Shown: positions 34,479-43,761 of the stretch, piece after piece
Layout: every line of letters begins with the position of its first letter
Numbering within the stretch: position 1 is the first letter of the stretch
Assembly (NCBI RefSeq): GCF_003815715.1
Contig: NZ_CP033922.1
Coordinates: 1,952,001 to 2,016,000 of the forward strand
Source: Chryseobacterium sp. G0162
GTDB taxonomy: Bacteria > Bacteroidota > Bacteroidia > Flavobacteriales > Weeksellaceae
DNA: 64,000 bases
Direction: 5' to 3'
The notes under the pieces: generated by a model
What the model was told of the DNA's origin: nothing
The model's input: only the letters and a program-made list of their open reading frames with translations
Database searches by the model: none
Position numbers and translations under genes: made by a program

Positions 34479-36596
34479 TTAACCTTTTGCTTTAGCTATG
34501 ATTTCTTCAGCAACGTTTTGTGGAGTAGCTTGGTACTTCTCTAATTCCATAGAAGAAGTAGCTCTTCCTGATGAAAGTGTTCTTAGAGTAGTAACATATC
34601 CAAACATTTCAGAAAGTGGAACTGAACCTTTGATTACAACAGCACCGTTCTTTTCTTCCTGACCACTGATTGTACCTCTTCTTTTGTTAAGGTCACCAAT
34701 GATGTTACCCATATATTCTTCCGGAGTTACAACTTCCAGTTTCATAATAGGCTCCATAATTACTGGCTTAGCAGCACGTCCCGCTTCTTTAAATCCTAAT
34801 TTAGCAGCCATTTCAAATGAAAGAGCATCAGAATCCACTGCGTGGAAAGATCCATCTTTAAGAGTAACTTTAATACCTTCAACTTCGAAACCAGCCAATG
34901 GACCGTTCTTCATTGCAGCTTTAAATCCTTTTTCAATGGCAGGAACAAATTCTCTAGGAACGTTACCACCTTTGATCTCATTGATGAATTCTAAACCAAC
35001 TTTACCTTCGTCTGCAGGTCCTAGTTCAAATACAATGTCAGCAAATTTACCTTTACCACCAGATTGTTTTTTGTAAACTTCTCTGTGTTGAGCAACTTTT
35101 GTTAAGTTTTCTTTGTACTCTACCTGAGGTTGTCCTTGGTTTACTTCAACCTTGAATTCTCTCTTCATACGGTCTACAATGATATCTAAGTGAAGCTCAC
35201 CCATACCAGAGATGATCGTTTGTCCAGAAGCCTCGTCAGTTCTAACTGTAAACGTTGGATCTTCTTCAGCCAATTTAGCTAGAGCGTTACCCATTTTATC
35301 CTGGTCAGCTTTAGTTTTAGGCTCAACAGCGATACCAATTACCGGATCAGGGAAAACCATCGATTCAAGAACGATTGGGTTTTTCTCGTCACACATCGTA
35401 TCACCAGTTTTGATAGACTTGAATCCTACAGCAGCACCAATATCACCAGCTTCAATATATTCTACTGGATTTTGCTTGTTAGCGTGCATCTGATAGATTC
35501 TAGAGATTCTTTCTTTATCTCCTGAACGAGTGTTCAAGATATAAGAACCAGCATCCAGTCTTCCAGAGTATGCTCTGAAGAATGCTAATCTTCCCACGAA
35601 CGGGTCAGTAGCAATCTTAAATGCTAGAGCAGAGAAAGGCTCATCTACAGATGGCTTTCTTGTAATTTCAGCGTCTGTTCTTGGGTCAGTACCTTTGATA
35701 TCATCTTTATCCAATGGAGAAGGCAAGTATTTACATACTGCATCCAACATAAACTGTACTCCTTTATTCTTGAATGAAGAACCACAAGTCATTGGGATAA
35801 TAGATAAATCGATAGTAGCAGCTCTCAATGCAGCATTGATTTCTTCTTCTGTAATTGAATCCGGATCTTCAAAGAATTTCTCCATCAAAGTTTCGTCATA
35901 TTCAGAAACAGCTTCTACTAATTTCTCTCTATATTCAAGAACTTCATCTTTCATGTCTTCAGGAATTGGAACTACCTCGAAAGTAGCACCTTGTCCAGCT
36001 TCATCCCAGATGATCGCTCTGTTTTTAATTAAGTCTACAACTCCTTTGAAATCTTCTTCAGCACCGATTGGTAAAACGATTGGAACTGCATTAGATCCTA
36101 ACATATCTTTAACCTGGTTTACCACGTTAAGGAAGTCAGCACCTTGTCTGTCCATTTTGTTTACGAATCCCATTCTAGCAACTTTGTAGTTGTCAGCAAG
36201 TCTCCAGTTTGTTTCAGACTGAGGCTCTACTCCATCTACTGCTGAGAATAAGAATACCAATCCATCTAATACTCTTAAAGATCTGTTTACCTCTACAGTG
36301 AAGTCAACGTGTCCCGGTGTATCAATGATGTTGAAGTGGTAAGGCTTAGTATCTGCAACAGGCTTTCCTTGGTCTGTTGGAAAGTTCCAAGAACAAGTAG
36401 TTGCAGCAGAAGTAATAGTAATACCTCTTTCTGCTTCCTGCTCCATCCAGTCCATTGTAGAAGCACCATCGTGAACCTCTCCAATTTTGTGGTTTACTCC
36501 TGTATAGAATAAAATCCTTTCAGTAGTGGTAGTTTTACCTGCGTCAATGTGAGCAGCAATACCAATATTTCTTGTAAATTTAAGATCTCTACCCAT
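34479..36596 (-). CDS. fusA: Elongation factor G
   Basis: EF-G is the GTPase that drives translocation of tRNA and mRNA. The 705 residues carry the G-domain motifs [25 protein letters not shown] and NKMDRQGA, then domains II-V with [19 protein letters not shown] and [10 protein letters not shown]. Length is normal. The gene lies between rpsG (6-nt gap) and rpsJ. Confidence 0.98.
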   Translation of the reverse strand: MGRDLKFTRNIGIAAHIDAGKTTTTERILFYTGVNHKIGEVHDGASTMDWMEQEAERGITITSAATTCSWNFPTDQGKPVADTKPYHFNIIDTPGHVDFTVEVNRSLRVLDGLVFLFSAVDGVEPQSETNWRLADNYKVARMGFVNKMDRQGADFLNVVNQVKDMLGSNAVPIVLPIGAEEDFKGVVDLIKNRAIIWDEAGQGATFEVVPIPEDMKDEVLEYREKLVEAVSEYDETLMEKFFEDPDSITEEEINAALRAATIDLSIIPMTCGSSFKNKGVQFMLDAVCKYLPSPLDKDDIKGTDPRTDAEITRKPSVDEPFSALAFKIATDPFVGRLAFFRAYSGRLDAGSYILNTRSGDKERISRIYQMHANKQNPVEYIEAGDIGAAVGFKSIKTGDTMCDEKNPIVLESMVFPDPVIGIAVEPKTKADQDKMGNALAKLAEEDPTFTVRTDEASGQTIISGMGELHLDIIVDRMKREFKVEVNQGQPQVEYKENLTKVAQHREVYKKQSGGKGKFADIVFELGPADEGKVGLEFINEIKGGNVPREFVPAIEKGFKAAMKNGPLAGFEVEGIKVTLKDGSFHAVDSDALSFEMAAKLGFKEAGRAAKPVIMEPIMKLEVVTPEEYMGNIIGDLNKRRGTISGQEEKNGAVVIKGSVPLSEMFGYVTTLRTLSSGRATSSMELEKYQATPQNVAEEIIAKAKG

Positions 36597-36602
36597 TTCA
36601 GA

Positions 36603-37079
36603 TTAGAATTTAAAGTGTGAGAAAGCTTTGTTAGCTTCCGCCATTTTGTGAGTATCAGATTTCTTTTTGAAAGCTGCACCTTCTTCTCTTGAAGCAGCTA
36701 CAACTTCATTAGCTAATTTCAAAGCCATAGACTTATCATTTCTCTTTTTAGAGTAGCTAATTAACCATTTCATTGCCATAGAAATTTTTCTATCAGCTCT
36801 GATTGGCATAGGAATCTGGAAGTTAGCTCCACCTACTCTTCTAGAACGTACTTCTACGTGAGGCATAACGTTTGTTAATGCATCTTTCCAGATTTCAAGG
36901 GCTGTTTTCTCAGTTTCTCCTTTTTTAGTTTCTACGATATCTAATGCATCATAGAAAATTTTGAATGCGATAGACTTCTTACCGTCTAGCATTAAGTTGT
37001 TTACGAATCTCGTTACCAATTGATCATTAAATTTCGGATCTGGTAACAACGGTCTTTTTTTCGCTTTTGTCTTTCTCAT
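36603..37079 (-). CDS. rpsG: 30S ribosomal protein S7
   Basis: S7 organises the head of the small subunit and lines the E site. The 158 residues start [17 protein letters not shown] and include the conserved [19 protein letters not shown]. Complete. It lies 23 nt after rpsL in the usual str order. Confidence 0.98.
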   Translation of the reverse strand: MRKTKAKKRPLLPDPKFNDQLVTRFVNNLMLDGKKSIAFKIFYDALDIVETKKGETEKTALEIWKDALTNVMPHVEVRSRRVGGANFQIPMPIRADRKISMAMKWLISYSKKRNDKSMALKLANEVVAASREEGAAFKKKSDTHKMAEANKAFSHFKF

Positions 37080-37102
37080 TGCTTCTGTACCTTATTTAAT
37101 GA

Positions 37103-37516
37103 TTATTTTTTCTTTCCTTTTGCAGGAGCAGCAGCTGCTTGTCCTGGTTTAGGTCTCTTAGCTCCGTACTTAGATCTTCTCTGAGTTCTTCCATTTACAC
37201 CAGCGGTGTCTAATGCACCTCTTACGATGTGGTAACGTACTCCCGGTAGGTCTTTCACCCTTCCGCCTCTAACCAATACTATCGAGTGCTCTTGAAGATT
37301 ATGTCCTTCGCCCGGGATATAGGCGTTAACTTCTTTACCGTTAGAAAGTCTTACCCTTGCTACTTTTCTAAGTGCAGAGTTAGGTTTCTTAGGTGTAGTT
37401 GTATATACTCTCGTACATACACCACGTCTTTGTGGACAAGAATCAAGGGCAGCCGATTTGCTCTTCTTGGCAAGCGTGGCTCTTCCTTTTCTTACTAATT
37501 GTTGAATAGTAGGCAT
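37103..37516 (-). CDS. rpsL: 30S ribosomal protein S12
   Basis: S12 sits at the decoding centre and controls accuracy. The 137 residues start [12 protein letters not shown] and carry [16 protein letters not shown] and [14 protein letters not shown]. The lysines that mutate in streptomycin-resistant strains are wild type. It is the first gene of the str operon, with a near-ideal promoter 25-54 nt upstream. Confidence 0.98.
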   Translation of the reverse strand: MPTIQQLVRKGRATLAKKSKSAALDSCPQRRGVCTRVYTTTPKKPNSALRKVARVRLSNGKEVNAYIPGEGHNLQEHSIVLVRGGRVKDLPGVRYHIVRGALDTAGVNGRTQRRSKYGAKRPKPGQAAAAPAKGKKK

Positions 37517-37540
37517 TTAATTGCTTTTTATTTTAGGCTG

Positions 37541-37570
37541 CAAAAATAGTAATATTTTTTTAATTGACAA
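37541..37570 (-). promoter_or_regulatory. Promoter of the str operon
   Basis: On the minus strand TTG (37568-37570), 19 nt, then TATTTTTG (37541-37548), followed by CAG. This is one of the best -33/-7 matches in the window, as expected for a highly expressed operon. Leader of roughly 20 nt before rpsL. Confidence 0.8.
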
Positions 37571-37629
37571 GCAGTTATGATATTTTATTTCGTCATCAAT
37601 TTTCTTCATTTGTTTTCAAAACTACCGAA

Positions 37630-37677
37630 AACCTCCATTACTTTTATGTTATTGTGACATTTTAAGTAATGGAGGTT
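37630..37677 (-). terminator. Long inverted repeat behind the alkaline-phosphatase-like gene
   Basis: AACCTCCATTACTT and AAGTAATGGAGGTT are perfect 14-bp arms around a 20-nt loop that itself contains ATGT/ACAT. It lies 20 nt beyond the stop at 37698. The U tract on the minus strand is weak, so it is a probable but not typical terminator. It also shields the str promoter from read-through. Confidence 0.6.
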
Positions 37678-37697
37678 CGTATCAAAAAATCAAAATT

Positions 37698-38657
37698 TTA
37701 TTTAAAGGCATCCTTTATTATTTTTCCTTTCATATATTGTTTAGGAACTCCTAAAAGTTCAGCCATTGTACTGGCAATGTCAATCTGCTCATAGTTTCCG
37801 GTGCTGATAGTTGCATTCTTTTTAAAATCAGGGCCCATGGCAAAGAACTCAATATGTCTACATCCTGCACAGTCGTCTCCATGTTCTGCAAAACCTCCGT
37901 TGGCATCTATATGTCTTCCGTGGTCATTAGAAACGATCAGTGTTGTTTTATCTTTATAAGCAGGAAGTGACTGGATATAATCCCAGATTTCTTTAATGGA
38001 AGCGTCAGTAGTTTTAATGGCTTTGATGTATTCATTCCAATTATTAGCATGGCCATAAGAATCTACATCTTTAAGATTGATAACCATAACATTCGGACTA
38101 TATTTTGCCATCACTTCTTTGGTTTTCGTCATGGTGACAAGATCATCACGATATCCAGATCCGTTTCCGCTTACTCCACAGTCAACACTTGGCTGGAACT
38201 TTCCTTTCCAGTCTGCTAGTTTACAATCGTTTAAAACTTCAAGTTTATCTTTAGAAGCAATGACCCATGCTTTTGTTTTATCTGCTCCTGTGAACTTCAG
38301 CCACTGCTGCATTACGGATGGAAACCCTGGCAATTCGGTTCCATTATTTTTAATATTCTCATATACTCCTGAACACATGGCACTATGCCCCGGGTTTGTG
38401 TTTGTAGTTCCATTGTTTTTAAAATTGCTGATAAAAACACCCTGGTTTAATAAACTTACCCTGTTAGGTATGTTTTCTTTATTAGGAGCTTCCCAGGTTT
38501 CAGAAATACGAGGACCATCCACTACTAAAAGTACAACGTTTTTAGTTTGATATTTACTTTCAACTTTAGGATCTGTGATGATCTGCGCCTCTGCATCATT
38601 ATTACTGCATGAGAACATGAATAATGATACCATAGAATACAGGAAAAACTTCTTCAT
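37698..38657 (-). CDS. Alkaline-phosphatase-superfamily lipoprotein
   Basis: The 319-residue protein has a lipoprotein signal (MKKFFLYSMVSLFMFSC). The body fits the alkaline phosphatase/nucleotide pyrophosphatase/sulfatase fold. Seen are metal ligand D47 in LLVVDGPR, the nucleophile region GTTNTNPGHSAM (Thr near 85-87), KDVDSYGH, SNDHGRH and AEHGDD. All likely metal-binding Asp and His are kept, so it should be an active hydrolase of phosphate or sulfate esters anchored outside the inner membrane. The substrate is unknown. The start region has a -7-like TAGCTTTG (38689-38696) on the minus strand. Confidence 0.85.
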   Translation of the reverse strand: MKKFFLYSMVSLFMFSCSNNDAEAQIITDPKVESKYQTKNVVLLVVDGPRISETWEAPNKENIPNRVSLLNQGVFISNFKNNGTTNTNPGHSAMCSGVYENIKNNGTELPGFPSVMQQWLKFTGADKTKAWVIASKDKLEVLNDCKLADWKGKFQPSVDCGVSGNGSGYRDDLVTMTKTKEVMAKYSPNVMVINLKDVDSYGHANNWNEYIKAIKTTDASIKEIWDYIQSLPAYKDKTTLIVSNDHGRHIDANGGFAEHGDDCAGCRHIEFFAMGPDFKKNATISTGNYEQIDIASTMAELLGVPKQYMKGKIIKDAFK

Positions 38658-38812
38658 TGCTTTTTACTTTAAATTTATATTTCGAGTGCAAAGCTAGAAA
38701 ACACAATCTCCGGATTCATTAACAAATTGTTATCTATTCCTTAAGAATTTAACACGAAAATCAACAATAAGAGAAATAAAAACATATCGGAATGGGAGGC
38801 TGTAATTGATAT

Positions 38813-40405
38813 CTATTCTATTATTGTAACCGTAACATTTTTATTCCAATTGAATTTTTTGATATTTTGTTTCAACTGTTCAAGATTCTTCACATCTATA
38901 GAATATATGGAAACTTCCAGTCTGGCAACTGTTACTTTATCTTCAATCTTTAGTGTGGCTGCTTTTCTCCAATAAGAAGGAACATACCCCTGCAGCCAGC
39001 CTTCATATACAACCGCAATGTCATATTTATTATCCAGACAATAGTTGCTAAGAAAGTTTCCAAACTTTTGGTCAAACGATTTTTTATTTTCATTAAAATG
39101 AATGGTTTCTACAGATCCAAGACCTGCAATATCCAGCAAATGAATATCCGTATAATAACAAACTGCTCCAATATCATTAGCTACTACTTTAGAAGTATTA
39201 TAAAACTGGTGTAAAAATTTTGCAGACTGTACCTGTTGTTCATAAATATTCTTACCTCCATTGCTCATAATAGGATGAGCAACCCAACATTTATAGATCA
39301 TCAAAAAAACATTAGCTGCCACTAACAGACTTATCCATTTTTCTGTTACAATATAATCCTTCCAATTAAAGAACAGTCCTTTACATTTTGGGATTAATAT
39401 CATACTAAAGCCTGTAAGAATATAAGCTTCATAACGTAAATGCCCTTTTAAATCAGCAAACATAGAATGACAGATCATCAACAGTGAAAATACAATTAAT
39501 AAAAAATTATCCCGCACTACTTCTTTTAGCGCTTTATTTCTAAAGTCCCTGTAAATAAACACCATGCATAACAAAAGAGGAAAAATTCCTATTTTATAAA
39601 AGCTGATATTCAGCAAAAGATTATCCAGTAAAATGACCTTAACCTGCTCAAATATATTGGCATCAAGACTTAATTTTGTTCCTTTTACCAATACTGAGTT
39701 AGGAAAAAAGTACCCGTCCTGCTGATAATTGAAAGCACAAAATGCTATAATAGGAATGAAGCCCAACAATACAACAAACAATGCTTCTTTCCATTTTCTG
39801 ACAACGGCAAACATAAAAGCCAGAATTACAAAATAAAACATACTTTCGAAGCGAACTAATCCCATCAACAGCAAACTGAAATAAAAGCCAAATAGGATAA
39901 GTTTATTATGACCAATACGGGAAAGACAAAAGATATTAACCGCAAACAAGAACACCTGAAAAACATGTTCCATTCCTGAAAGAATATTCAAAGGAAGTAC
40001 AATAAAGAATGCAGTAAAAAGTATGGCTAAAACAGTTTTTTTAACTTCTTTAAAAATTTCAGCATAATATTCGGAAAGAACATAAAGAATTCCAATACTA
40101 AAAAAAACATTGAAATACAGCGGAATCTGATCATTGTTTCCAAAAACCTTAATCAGTACACTAAGAATATACGTAAATAACGGAGAAGAGGAAGTAGAAG
40201 AAAACTGATATCTTGTCATCCCCCATACTTCATAGAATGCAAAATTCTTTGCCATTGCAAGATGAATGTATGCATCATCCAAAAGATAGACGTAGTGTCC
40301 GTCAGTTTTCAGAATAGAATTGATATAATATAATAAACAAACTGAGAAAAAAAAGATAAAAGACAGCAAGAAGCTTCGTACAACTATATTTCGGACTATT
40401 CCCAT
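38813..40405 (-). CDS. Polytopic membrane protein, GT-C glycosyltransferase-like
   Basis: The protein of about 530 residues has roughly ten or more hydrophobic helices and a soluble C-terminal part. An early loop carries the double-acid motif YLLDDAYIHLAMAKN, which resembles the catalytic loop of GT-C transferases that use polyprenyl-phosphate sugars. A role in cell-envelope glycan or glycoprotein modification is inference. I start it at 40405 (MGIVRNIVVRS). An ATG at 40426 in the same frame is also possible. It is alone, with no glycan gene cluster around it. Confidence 0.75.
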   Translation of the reverse strand: MGIVRNIVVRSFLLSFIFFFSVCLLYYINSILKTDGHYVYLLDDAYIHLAMAKNFAFYEVWGMTRYQFSSTSSSPLFTYILSVLIKVFGNNDQIPLYFNVFFSIGILYVLSEYYAEIFKEVKKTVLAILFTAFFIVLPLNILSGMEHVFQVFLFAVNIFCLSRIGHNKLILFGFYFSLLLMGLVRFESMFYFVILAFMFAVVRKWKEALFVVLLGFIPIIAFCAFNYQQDGYFFPNSVLVKGTKLSLDANIFEQVKVILLDNLLLNISFYKIGIFPLLLCMVFIYRDFRNKALKEVVRDNFLLIVFSLLMICHSMFADLKGHLRYEAYILTGFSMILIPKCKGLFFNWKDYIVTEKWISLLVAANVFLMIYKCWVAHPIMSNGGKNIYEQQVQSAKFLHQFYNTSKVVANDIGAVCYYTDIHLLDIAGLGSVETIHFNENKKSFDQKFGNFLSNYCLDNKYDIAVVYEGWLQGYVPSYWRKAATLKIEDKVTVARLEVSIYSIDVKNLEQLKQNIKKFNWNKNVTVTIIE

Positions 40406-40619
40406 TTTAAAATTAAATATAAACATTAATTATTCAGCTGATAAATTCAGCCTATGATTTCAGCTATCACCTTCCTATCCCCACGCATAGCCTTCATCAT
40501 TTGCAATATTAATACTTCCAAACTATTTTAAAAAATTTTCTTATAGTTATCATCTATTGATATCCCGGGCTATTCGGCACGATATTTCGTAACTTTGAGA
40601 TATATAAAAAGATAAACTT

Positions 40620-41096
40620 ATGAAAAACGCTAGTATTATAGGGCTTAAAGAAGCCGACTGCAAGAAAATAGCAGAAAAATTAAATGCACTTTTAGCCAAC
40701 TATTCTATTTTTTATCAGAACACCAGAGGTTCTCACTGGAATATTAAAGGGGACCAGTTCTTTACCCTTCACCCGAAGTTTGAAGAACTTTACAATAGCT
40801 TAGTTTTAAAAATTGATGAAATTGCAGAAAGAATTCTAACATTAGGGGCTATTCCTGCCCACAACTACTCTGATTATTTAAAAGTAGCCACCATCAAAGA
40901 AAGCAAAGAAGTAACTGACGGGAACAAAAGTGTTGAGCAAATTCTAAGCTCATTCAAAGTTGTTATTGACCTACAGAGAGAGCTTTTAGATATTACAGAT
41001 AAGGCTGGTGATGAAGGTACCAACTCTCAGATGAGTGACTACATTACCGAACAGGAGAAAGAAGTTTGGATGTACAATTCTTATTTGGGGAAATAA
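40620..41096 (+). CDS. dps: Dps family ferritin-like DNA-protection protein
   Basis: The 158-residue four-helix protein should assemble into a 12-subunit shell that oxidises and stores iron and protects DNA from peroxide. The intersubunit ferroxidase ligands are all visible with canonical spacing: H39 (GSHW), H51, D66 and E70 (KIDEIAERI). No long basic N-terminal tail is present, so direct DNA binding may be weak. A -7-like TAACTTTG is at 40590-40597, though no -33 box stands at normal spacing. A terminator follows at 41126. Confidence 0.93.
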   Translation: MKNASIIGLKEADCKKIAEKLNALLANYSIFYQNTRGSHWNIKGDQFFTLHPKFEELYNSLVLKIDEIAERILTLGAIPAHNYSDYLKVATIKESKEVTDGNKSVEQILSSFKVVIDLQRELLDITDKAGDEGTNSQMSDYITEQEKEVWMYNSYLGK

Positions 41097-41125
41097 ACCG
41101 ATAGGTTCATCAAAATATTTCAAAA

Positions 41126-41158
41126 AAATCGCCTTACATTTAGGCGATTTTATTTTTA
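41126..41158 (+). terminator. Terminator of the dps gene
   Basis: AAATCGCCT and AGGCGATTT form a perfect 9-bp stem followed by a T-rich tail, 30 nt after the dps stop. Confidence 0.88.
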
Positions 41159-41190
41159 ATTTTTATATTTGCGTTAAAATTACACATATT

Positions 41191-42369
41191 ATGAACGACG
41201 TAAGACTAAATTCTATACTGGATAACGATTTCTATAAAATAACCATGCAAAATGCTGTGGTAAAACTTTTTCCTAGCTCTATTGTTAAATATGAATTCAT
41301 CAACAGAGGGAAACATCATTTTCCGGAAGGTTTTGATGTAGCATTAAAGGAAGCTGTTAATAAAATGGCTGAACTTAAACTTACCAAGGATGAAAAGAAA
41401 TTCATGGCCAGAACATGTCCTTATATTGATCTTCCCTATCTCGATTTCCTTGAAGGCTATCATTTTGATCCGTCTGAAGTGAAAATTCACCAGGAAGGTG
41501 GAGATCTTTCCGTAATTGTTGAAGGTCTTTGGTACAGAACAATTCTTTGGGAAGTTCCTCTATTGGCAATCATCAGTGAGCTGCACTATGAAATGAACCA
41601 CATGGAGAGAGATTCTAATGAAGTGGTAATGAGCAAAACCCTTGAGAAAGCAGATTCTTTAGGCAGACTGGGAGTAACATTTGCTGAGTTCGGGACCCGT
41701 AGAAGACATTCCTATAAAGTACAGAATTTAGTCATGGAAGCCTTAACACAGAAAAAAGATTCTACTTTCATCGGAAGTTCCAATGTCCATTTTGCGATGA
41801 AATATGGAGTGAAGCCAATCGGAACCCATGCTCACGAGTGGTTTATGTTCCATGCTGCTGAATATGGTTTCAAAATGGCTAATGAACTGGCTTTGGAACA
41901 TTGGGTAGATGTTTACAGAGGTGATTTGGGAGTAGCCCTTTCCGACACTTACACTACGGATGTTTTCTTCCAGCAATTCGATAAAAAATTCGCAAAACTT
42001 TTTGATGGAGTACGTCATGACAGTGGTGATGCGTTGGAGTTTGCAGATAAAACCATTGCGCATTATCAGAAAAACGGCATCAATCCAATGTTTAAATATA
42101 TCATTTTCTCTGATGCCTTAAATCTTGAAAAGGTGGAAGAAATTACAAGCTACTGCAGAGGAAAAATAGGTATTTCTTTCGGAATAGGAACTAACCTTAC
42201 GAATGATGTAGGATTAAAGCCAATGAATATCGTGATGAAACTTATTGGTGTACAAGCTCCCAACAAGGAATGGATTCCAACGGTAAAACTTTCTGATGAG
42301 CGCGGAAAATATACCGGTGATCCTAAAATGATTGAATTGGCCAAAGAATTTTTAAGAATAAAAGATTGA
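41191..42369 (+). CDS. pncB: Nicotinate phosphoribosyltransferase
   Basis: The 392-residue enzyme joins nicotinate and phosphoribosyl pyrophosphate, with ATP hydrolysis, to make nicotinate mononucleotide in NAD salvage. The start MNDVRLNSILDNDFYKITMQ and the active-site block AEFGTRRRHSYKVQ with its phosphorylatable His are typical, as is RHDSGDALEFADK near the phosphate site. The frame is open 52 codons further upstream through dps and its terminator. I placed the start at 41191, 20 nt after the -7-like TATATTTG (41164-41171). Confidence 0.95.
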   Translation: MNDVRLNSILDNDFYKITMQNAVVKLFPSSIVKYEFINRGKHHFPEGFDVALKEAVNKMAELKLTKDEKKFMARTCPYIDLPYLDFLEGYHFDPSEVKIHQEGGDLSVIVEGLWYRTILWEVPLLAIISELHYEMNHMERDSNEVVMSKTLEKADSLGRLGVTFAEFGTRRRHSYKVQNLVMEALTQKKDSTFIGSSNVHFAMKYGVKPIGTHAHEWFMFHAAEYGFKMANELALEHWVDVYRGDLGVALSDTYTTDVFFQQFDKKFAKLFDGVRHDSGDALEFADKTIAHYQKNGINPMFKYIIFSDALNLEKVEEITSYCRGKIGISFGIGTNLTNDVGLKPMNIVMKLIGVQAPNKEWIPTVKLSDERGKYTGDPKMIELAKEFLRIKD

Positions 42370-42394
42370 TATAACCTCATCAAATCTATTAGAT

Positions 42395-42423
42395 ATAACC
42401 TCGTAACCATCGAGGTTTTTTTG
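42395..42423 (+). terminator. Terminator of pncB
   Basis: AACCTCG and CGAGGTT enclose a 7-nt loop and are followed by a T run. An imperfect direct copy of the left part, GATATAACCTC, stands 24 nt upstream at 42368. Confidence 0.85.
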
Positions 42424-42496
42424 TATCATATCATCATTTGAAATCGAAGTCTCATCAATTTACAGGGTTTTATTATATTTATCAAAACAAAGCAAT

Positions 42497-42967
42497 ATGA
42501 TATCAAGAACATTACTTATCCCTTCCCTCCTCTTTTCTGTGTTATCTTTCGCTCAGGACAAAAAAAATGAAAAACCGAAGTTCAATCAGGAATTGGCCAC
42601 TTCATTGGGAGCAGATCAATATGGCATGAAACCTTATACTATTGTGATGCTGACAACCGGTACTGCAAAAATTGAAGATAAAACCAAAATGGGAACTTTA
42701 ATGAAAGGACACATGGAAAACATTGGTAAACTGGCTCATGAAGGAAAAATTGTGGTCGCAGGTCCCTTCCTGGAAAAAAATAAAGAAAACTACCGTGGAA
42801 TGTTTATTTTCAATACAAAATCTAAAGAAGAAGCCGAGCAGTGGGTAAAAACTGACCCTGCAGTTCAGGCTGGAATTTTCAGTTATGAAATTTTCCCTTG
42901 GTATGGCTCCGCAGCCTTACCGTTATACCTGAAACATCATGATGAAATTTCAAAAGAGAATCCTTAA
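42497..42967 (+). CDS. Exported YciI-like domain protein
   Basis: The 156-residue protein has a clear signal peptide (MISRTLLIPSLLFSVLSFAQ) followed by a YCII-related domain (about 45-140) with VMLTTGTAKIEDKTKMG, HMENIGKLAHEGKIVVAGPF and FNTKSKEEAEQWVKTDPAV. YciI-like domains have a ferredoxin-like fold and are usually cytoplasmic. Export is common in Bacteroidota members but of unknown use. No catalytic claim is made. It is a single gene with its own terminator. Confidence 0.85.
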   Translation: MISRTLLIPSLLFSVLSFAQDKKNEKPKFNQELATSLGADQYGMKPYTIVMLTTGTAKIEDKTKMGTLMKGHMENIGKLAHEGKIVVAGPFLEKNKENYRGMFIFNTKSKEEAEQWVKTDPAVQAGIFSYEIFPWYGSAALPLYLKHHDEISKENP

Positions 42968-42977
42968 AGAATAAAGC

Positions 42978-43004
42978 AAAATCCCTCAATTGAGGGATTT
43001 TTTA
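42978..43004. terminator. Terminator between convergent genes at 42967 and 43008
   Basis: AAATCCCTCAATTGAGGGATTT is a perfect 22-nt palindrome (42979-43000) followed by TTTATT and preceded by an A-rich flank, so it can serve both the YciI-like gene and the GG-leader peptide gene on the other strand. Confidence 0.85.
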
Positions 43005-43007
43005 TTG

Positions 43008-43178
43008 TTAGTCCATACAAATAAATGGTTTTCTCGGCGGATAGCAACAATAAGGATTGCTACAGAATGTATAGCCTGCCGGGCAGCTTCCTCCATCCAC
43101 TGGTACCAGGCATACAGCTGCAGCACCTCCTAAAACAGTTTTCAACTCTTGTCTGTTTAAGTTTTTTAAATTTTTCAT
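43008..43178 (-). CDS. GG-leader bacteriocin-like peptide (minus strand)
   Basis: The 56-residue peptide starts MKNLKNLNRQELKTVLGG, a double-glycine leader of the type cut by C39-peptidase ABC exporters. The core after GG has 38 residues with five Cys (VCLV, SCP, FCSNPYCCYPP, ICMD), enough for two disulfides. The leader matches the peptide at 43402 in the pattern LxRxELKxVxGG. It resembles the small bacteriocin-like proteins common in Chryseobacterium. Activity is not known. No exporter gene is near. Confidence 0.85.
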   Translation of the reverse strand: MKNLKNLNRQELKTVLGGAAAVCLVPVDGGSCPAGYTFCSNPYCCYPPRKPFICMD

Positions 43179-43351
43179 AGGTATTTAGTTTAGTTTTAAT
43201 TTCCTACTCTTTAAGATTTTCGGATTCCTCTTTTTATTTCTCATTAATTGGAAATAAATATACAATTTATTTCCTTAAATATTTACGTTTCAAACCACTA
43301 TGACTAAAAAAAGAAATATTTTCATTATTTTAGTCTAATCAAAAGAAAAAA

Positions 43352-43370
43352 CTTACAAACTGATTGTAAG
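43352..43370. promoter_or_regulatory. Inverted repeat between the divergent GG-leader genes
   Basis: CTTACAA-ACTGA-TTGTAAG is a perfect 7-bp inverted repeat 31 nt before the start at 43402. It is a candidate operator for that gene. No TAnnTTTG element was found in the 223-bp divergent region. Confidence 0.4.
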
Positions 43371-43401
43371 AAAGTTAGCATTAACAAAAAAAATTAATTC
43401 C

Positions 43402-43638
43402 ATGAAAAAAATGAACGTATCAAAACTTTCAAGAACAGAACTGAAAGATGTATTCGGCGGGTATTTACATCTACCAGAATGTCCCGGAGGATGTCCTGGT
43501 GAAGGTATGATCAGATGCCCTGATGGCTCAACCACTATGACTAATTTTGTATGCATGGGTGGAAGATGTGAACCGGCTGCGATGTGTAAACCTCTGGTTC
43601 TTGAACCTTTTCCGGATCCGATTGTAATCACTCCATAA
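43402..43638 (+). CDS. GG-leader bacteriocin-like peptide (plus strand)
   Basis: The 78-residue peptide starts MKKMNVSKLSRTELKDVFGG, a double-glycine leader like its divergent neighbour. The core (about 58 residues) has six Cys (ECPGGCPG, RCPDG, FVCMGGRCEP, MCKP) and is rich in Gly and Pro. The second Met (43411) could also be the start. A strong terminator follows directly. Predicted to be exported after cleavage behind GG. Whether it is antimicrobial, a signal or a surface peptide is open. Confidence 0.85.
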   Translation: MKKMNVSKLSRTELKDVFGGYLHLPECPGGCPGEGMIRCPDGSTTMTNFVCMGGRCEPAAMCKPLVLEPFPDPIVITP

Positions 43639-43649
43639 TCTGAGAAATA

Positions 43650-43674
43650 AAGTGAGCTTACTGCTCACTTTTTT
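43650..43674 (+). terminator. Terminator of the plus-strand GG-leader gene
   Basis: AAGTGAGC-TTACT-GCTCACTT is a perfect 8-bp stem followed by a T run, 12 nt after the stop. Confidence 0.9.
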
Positions 43675-43761
43675 CATGAATATAAAGCTATTCTACGAAT
43701 CTCCAAAGCCATATACCACTGATTGCAGGTTTTTATTATCTTTAAATAAACAAAACCTACC

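Noticed and set aside
35695..36189. Long open frame antisense to fusA (164 codons), with others antisense to fusA, secY and rpsE
   Set aside because: These are codon-bias shadows of highly expressed genes. The sense frames are certain.
42368..42402. Direct repeat GATATAACCTC at the end of pncB
   Set aside because: It is a short duplication at a terminator, too small and isolated to be an attachment site.
43353..43631. 92-codon frame antisense to the plus-strand GG-leader peptide
   Set aside because: It overlaps the peptide gene almost completely and has no leader or start context. The plus-strand frame has a clear GG leader and its own terminator.
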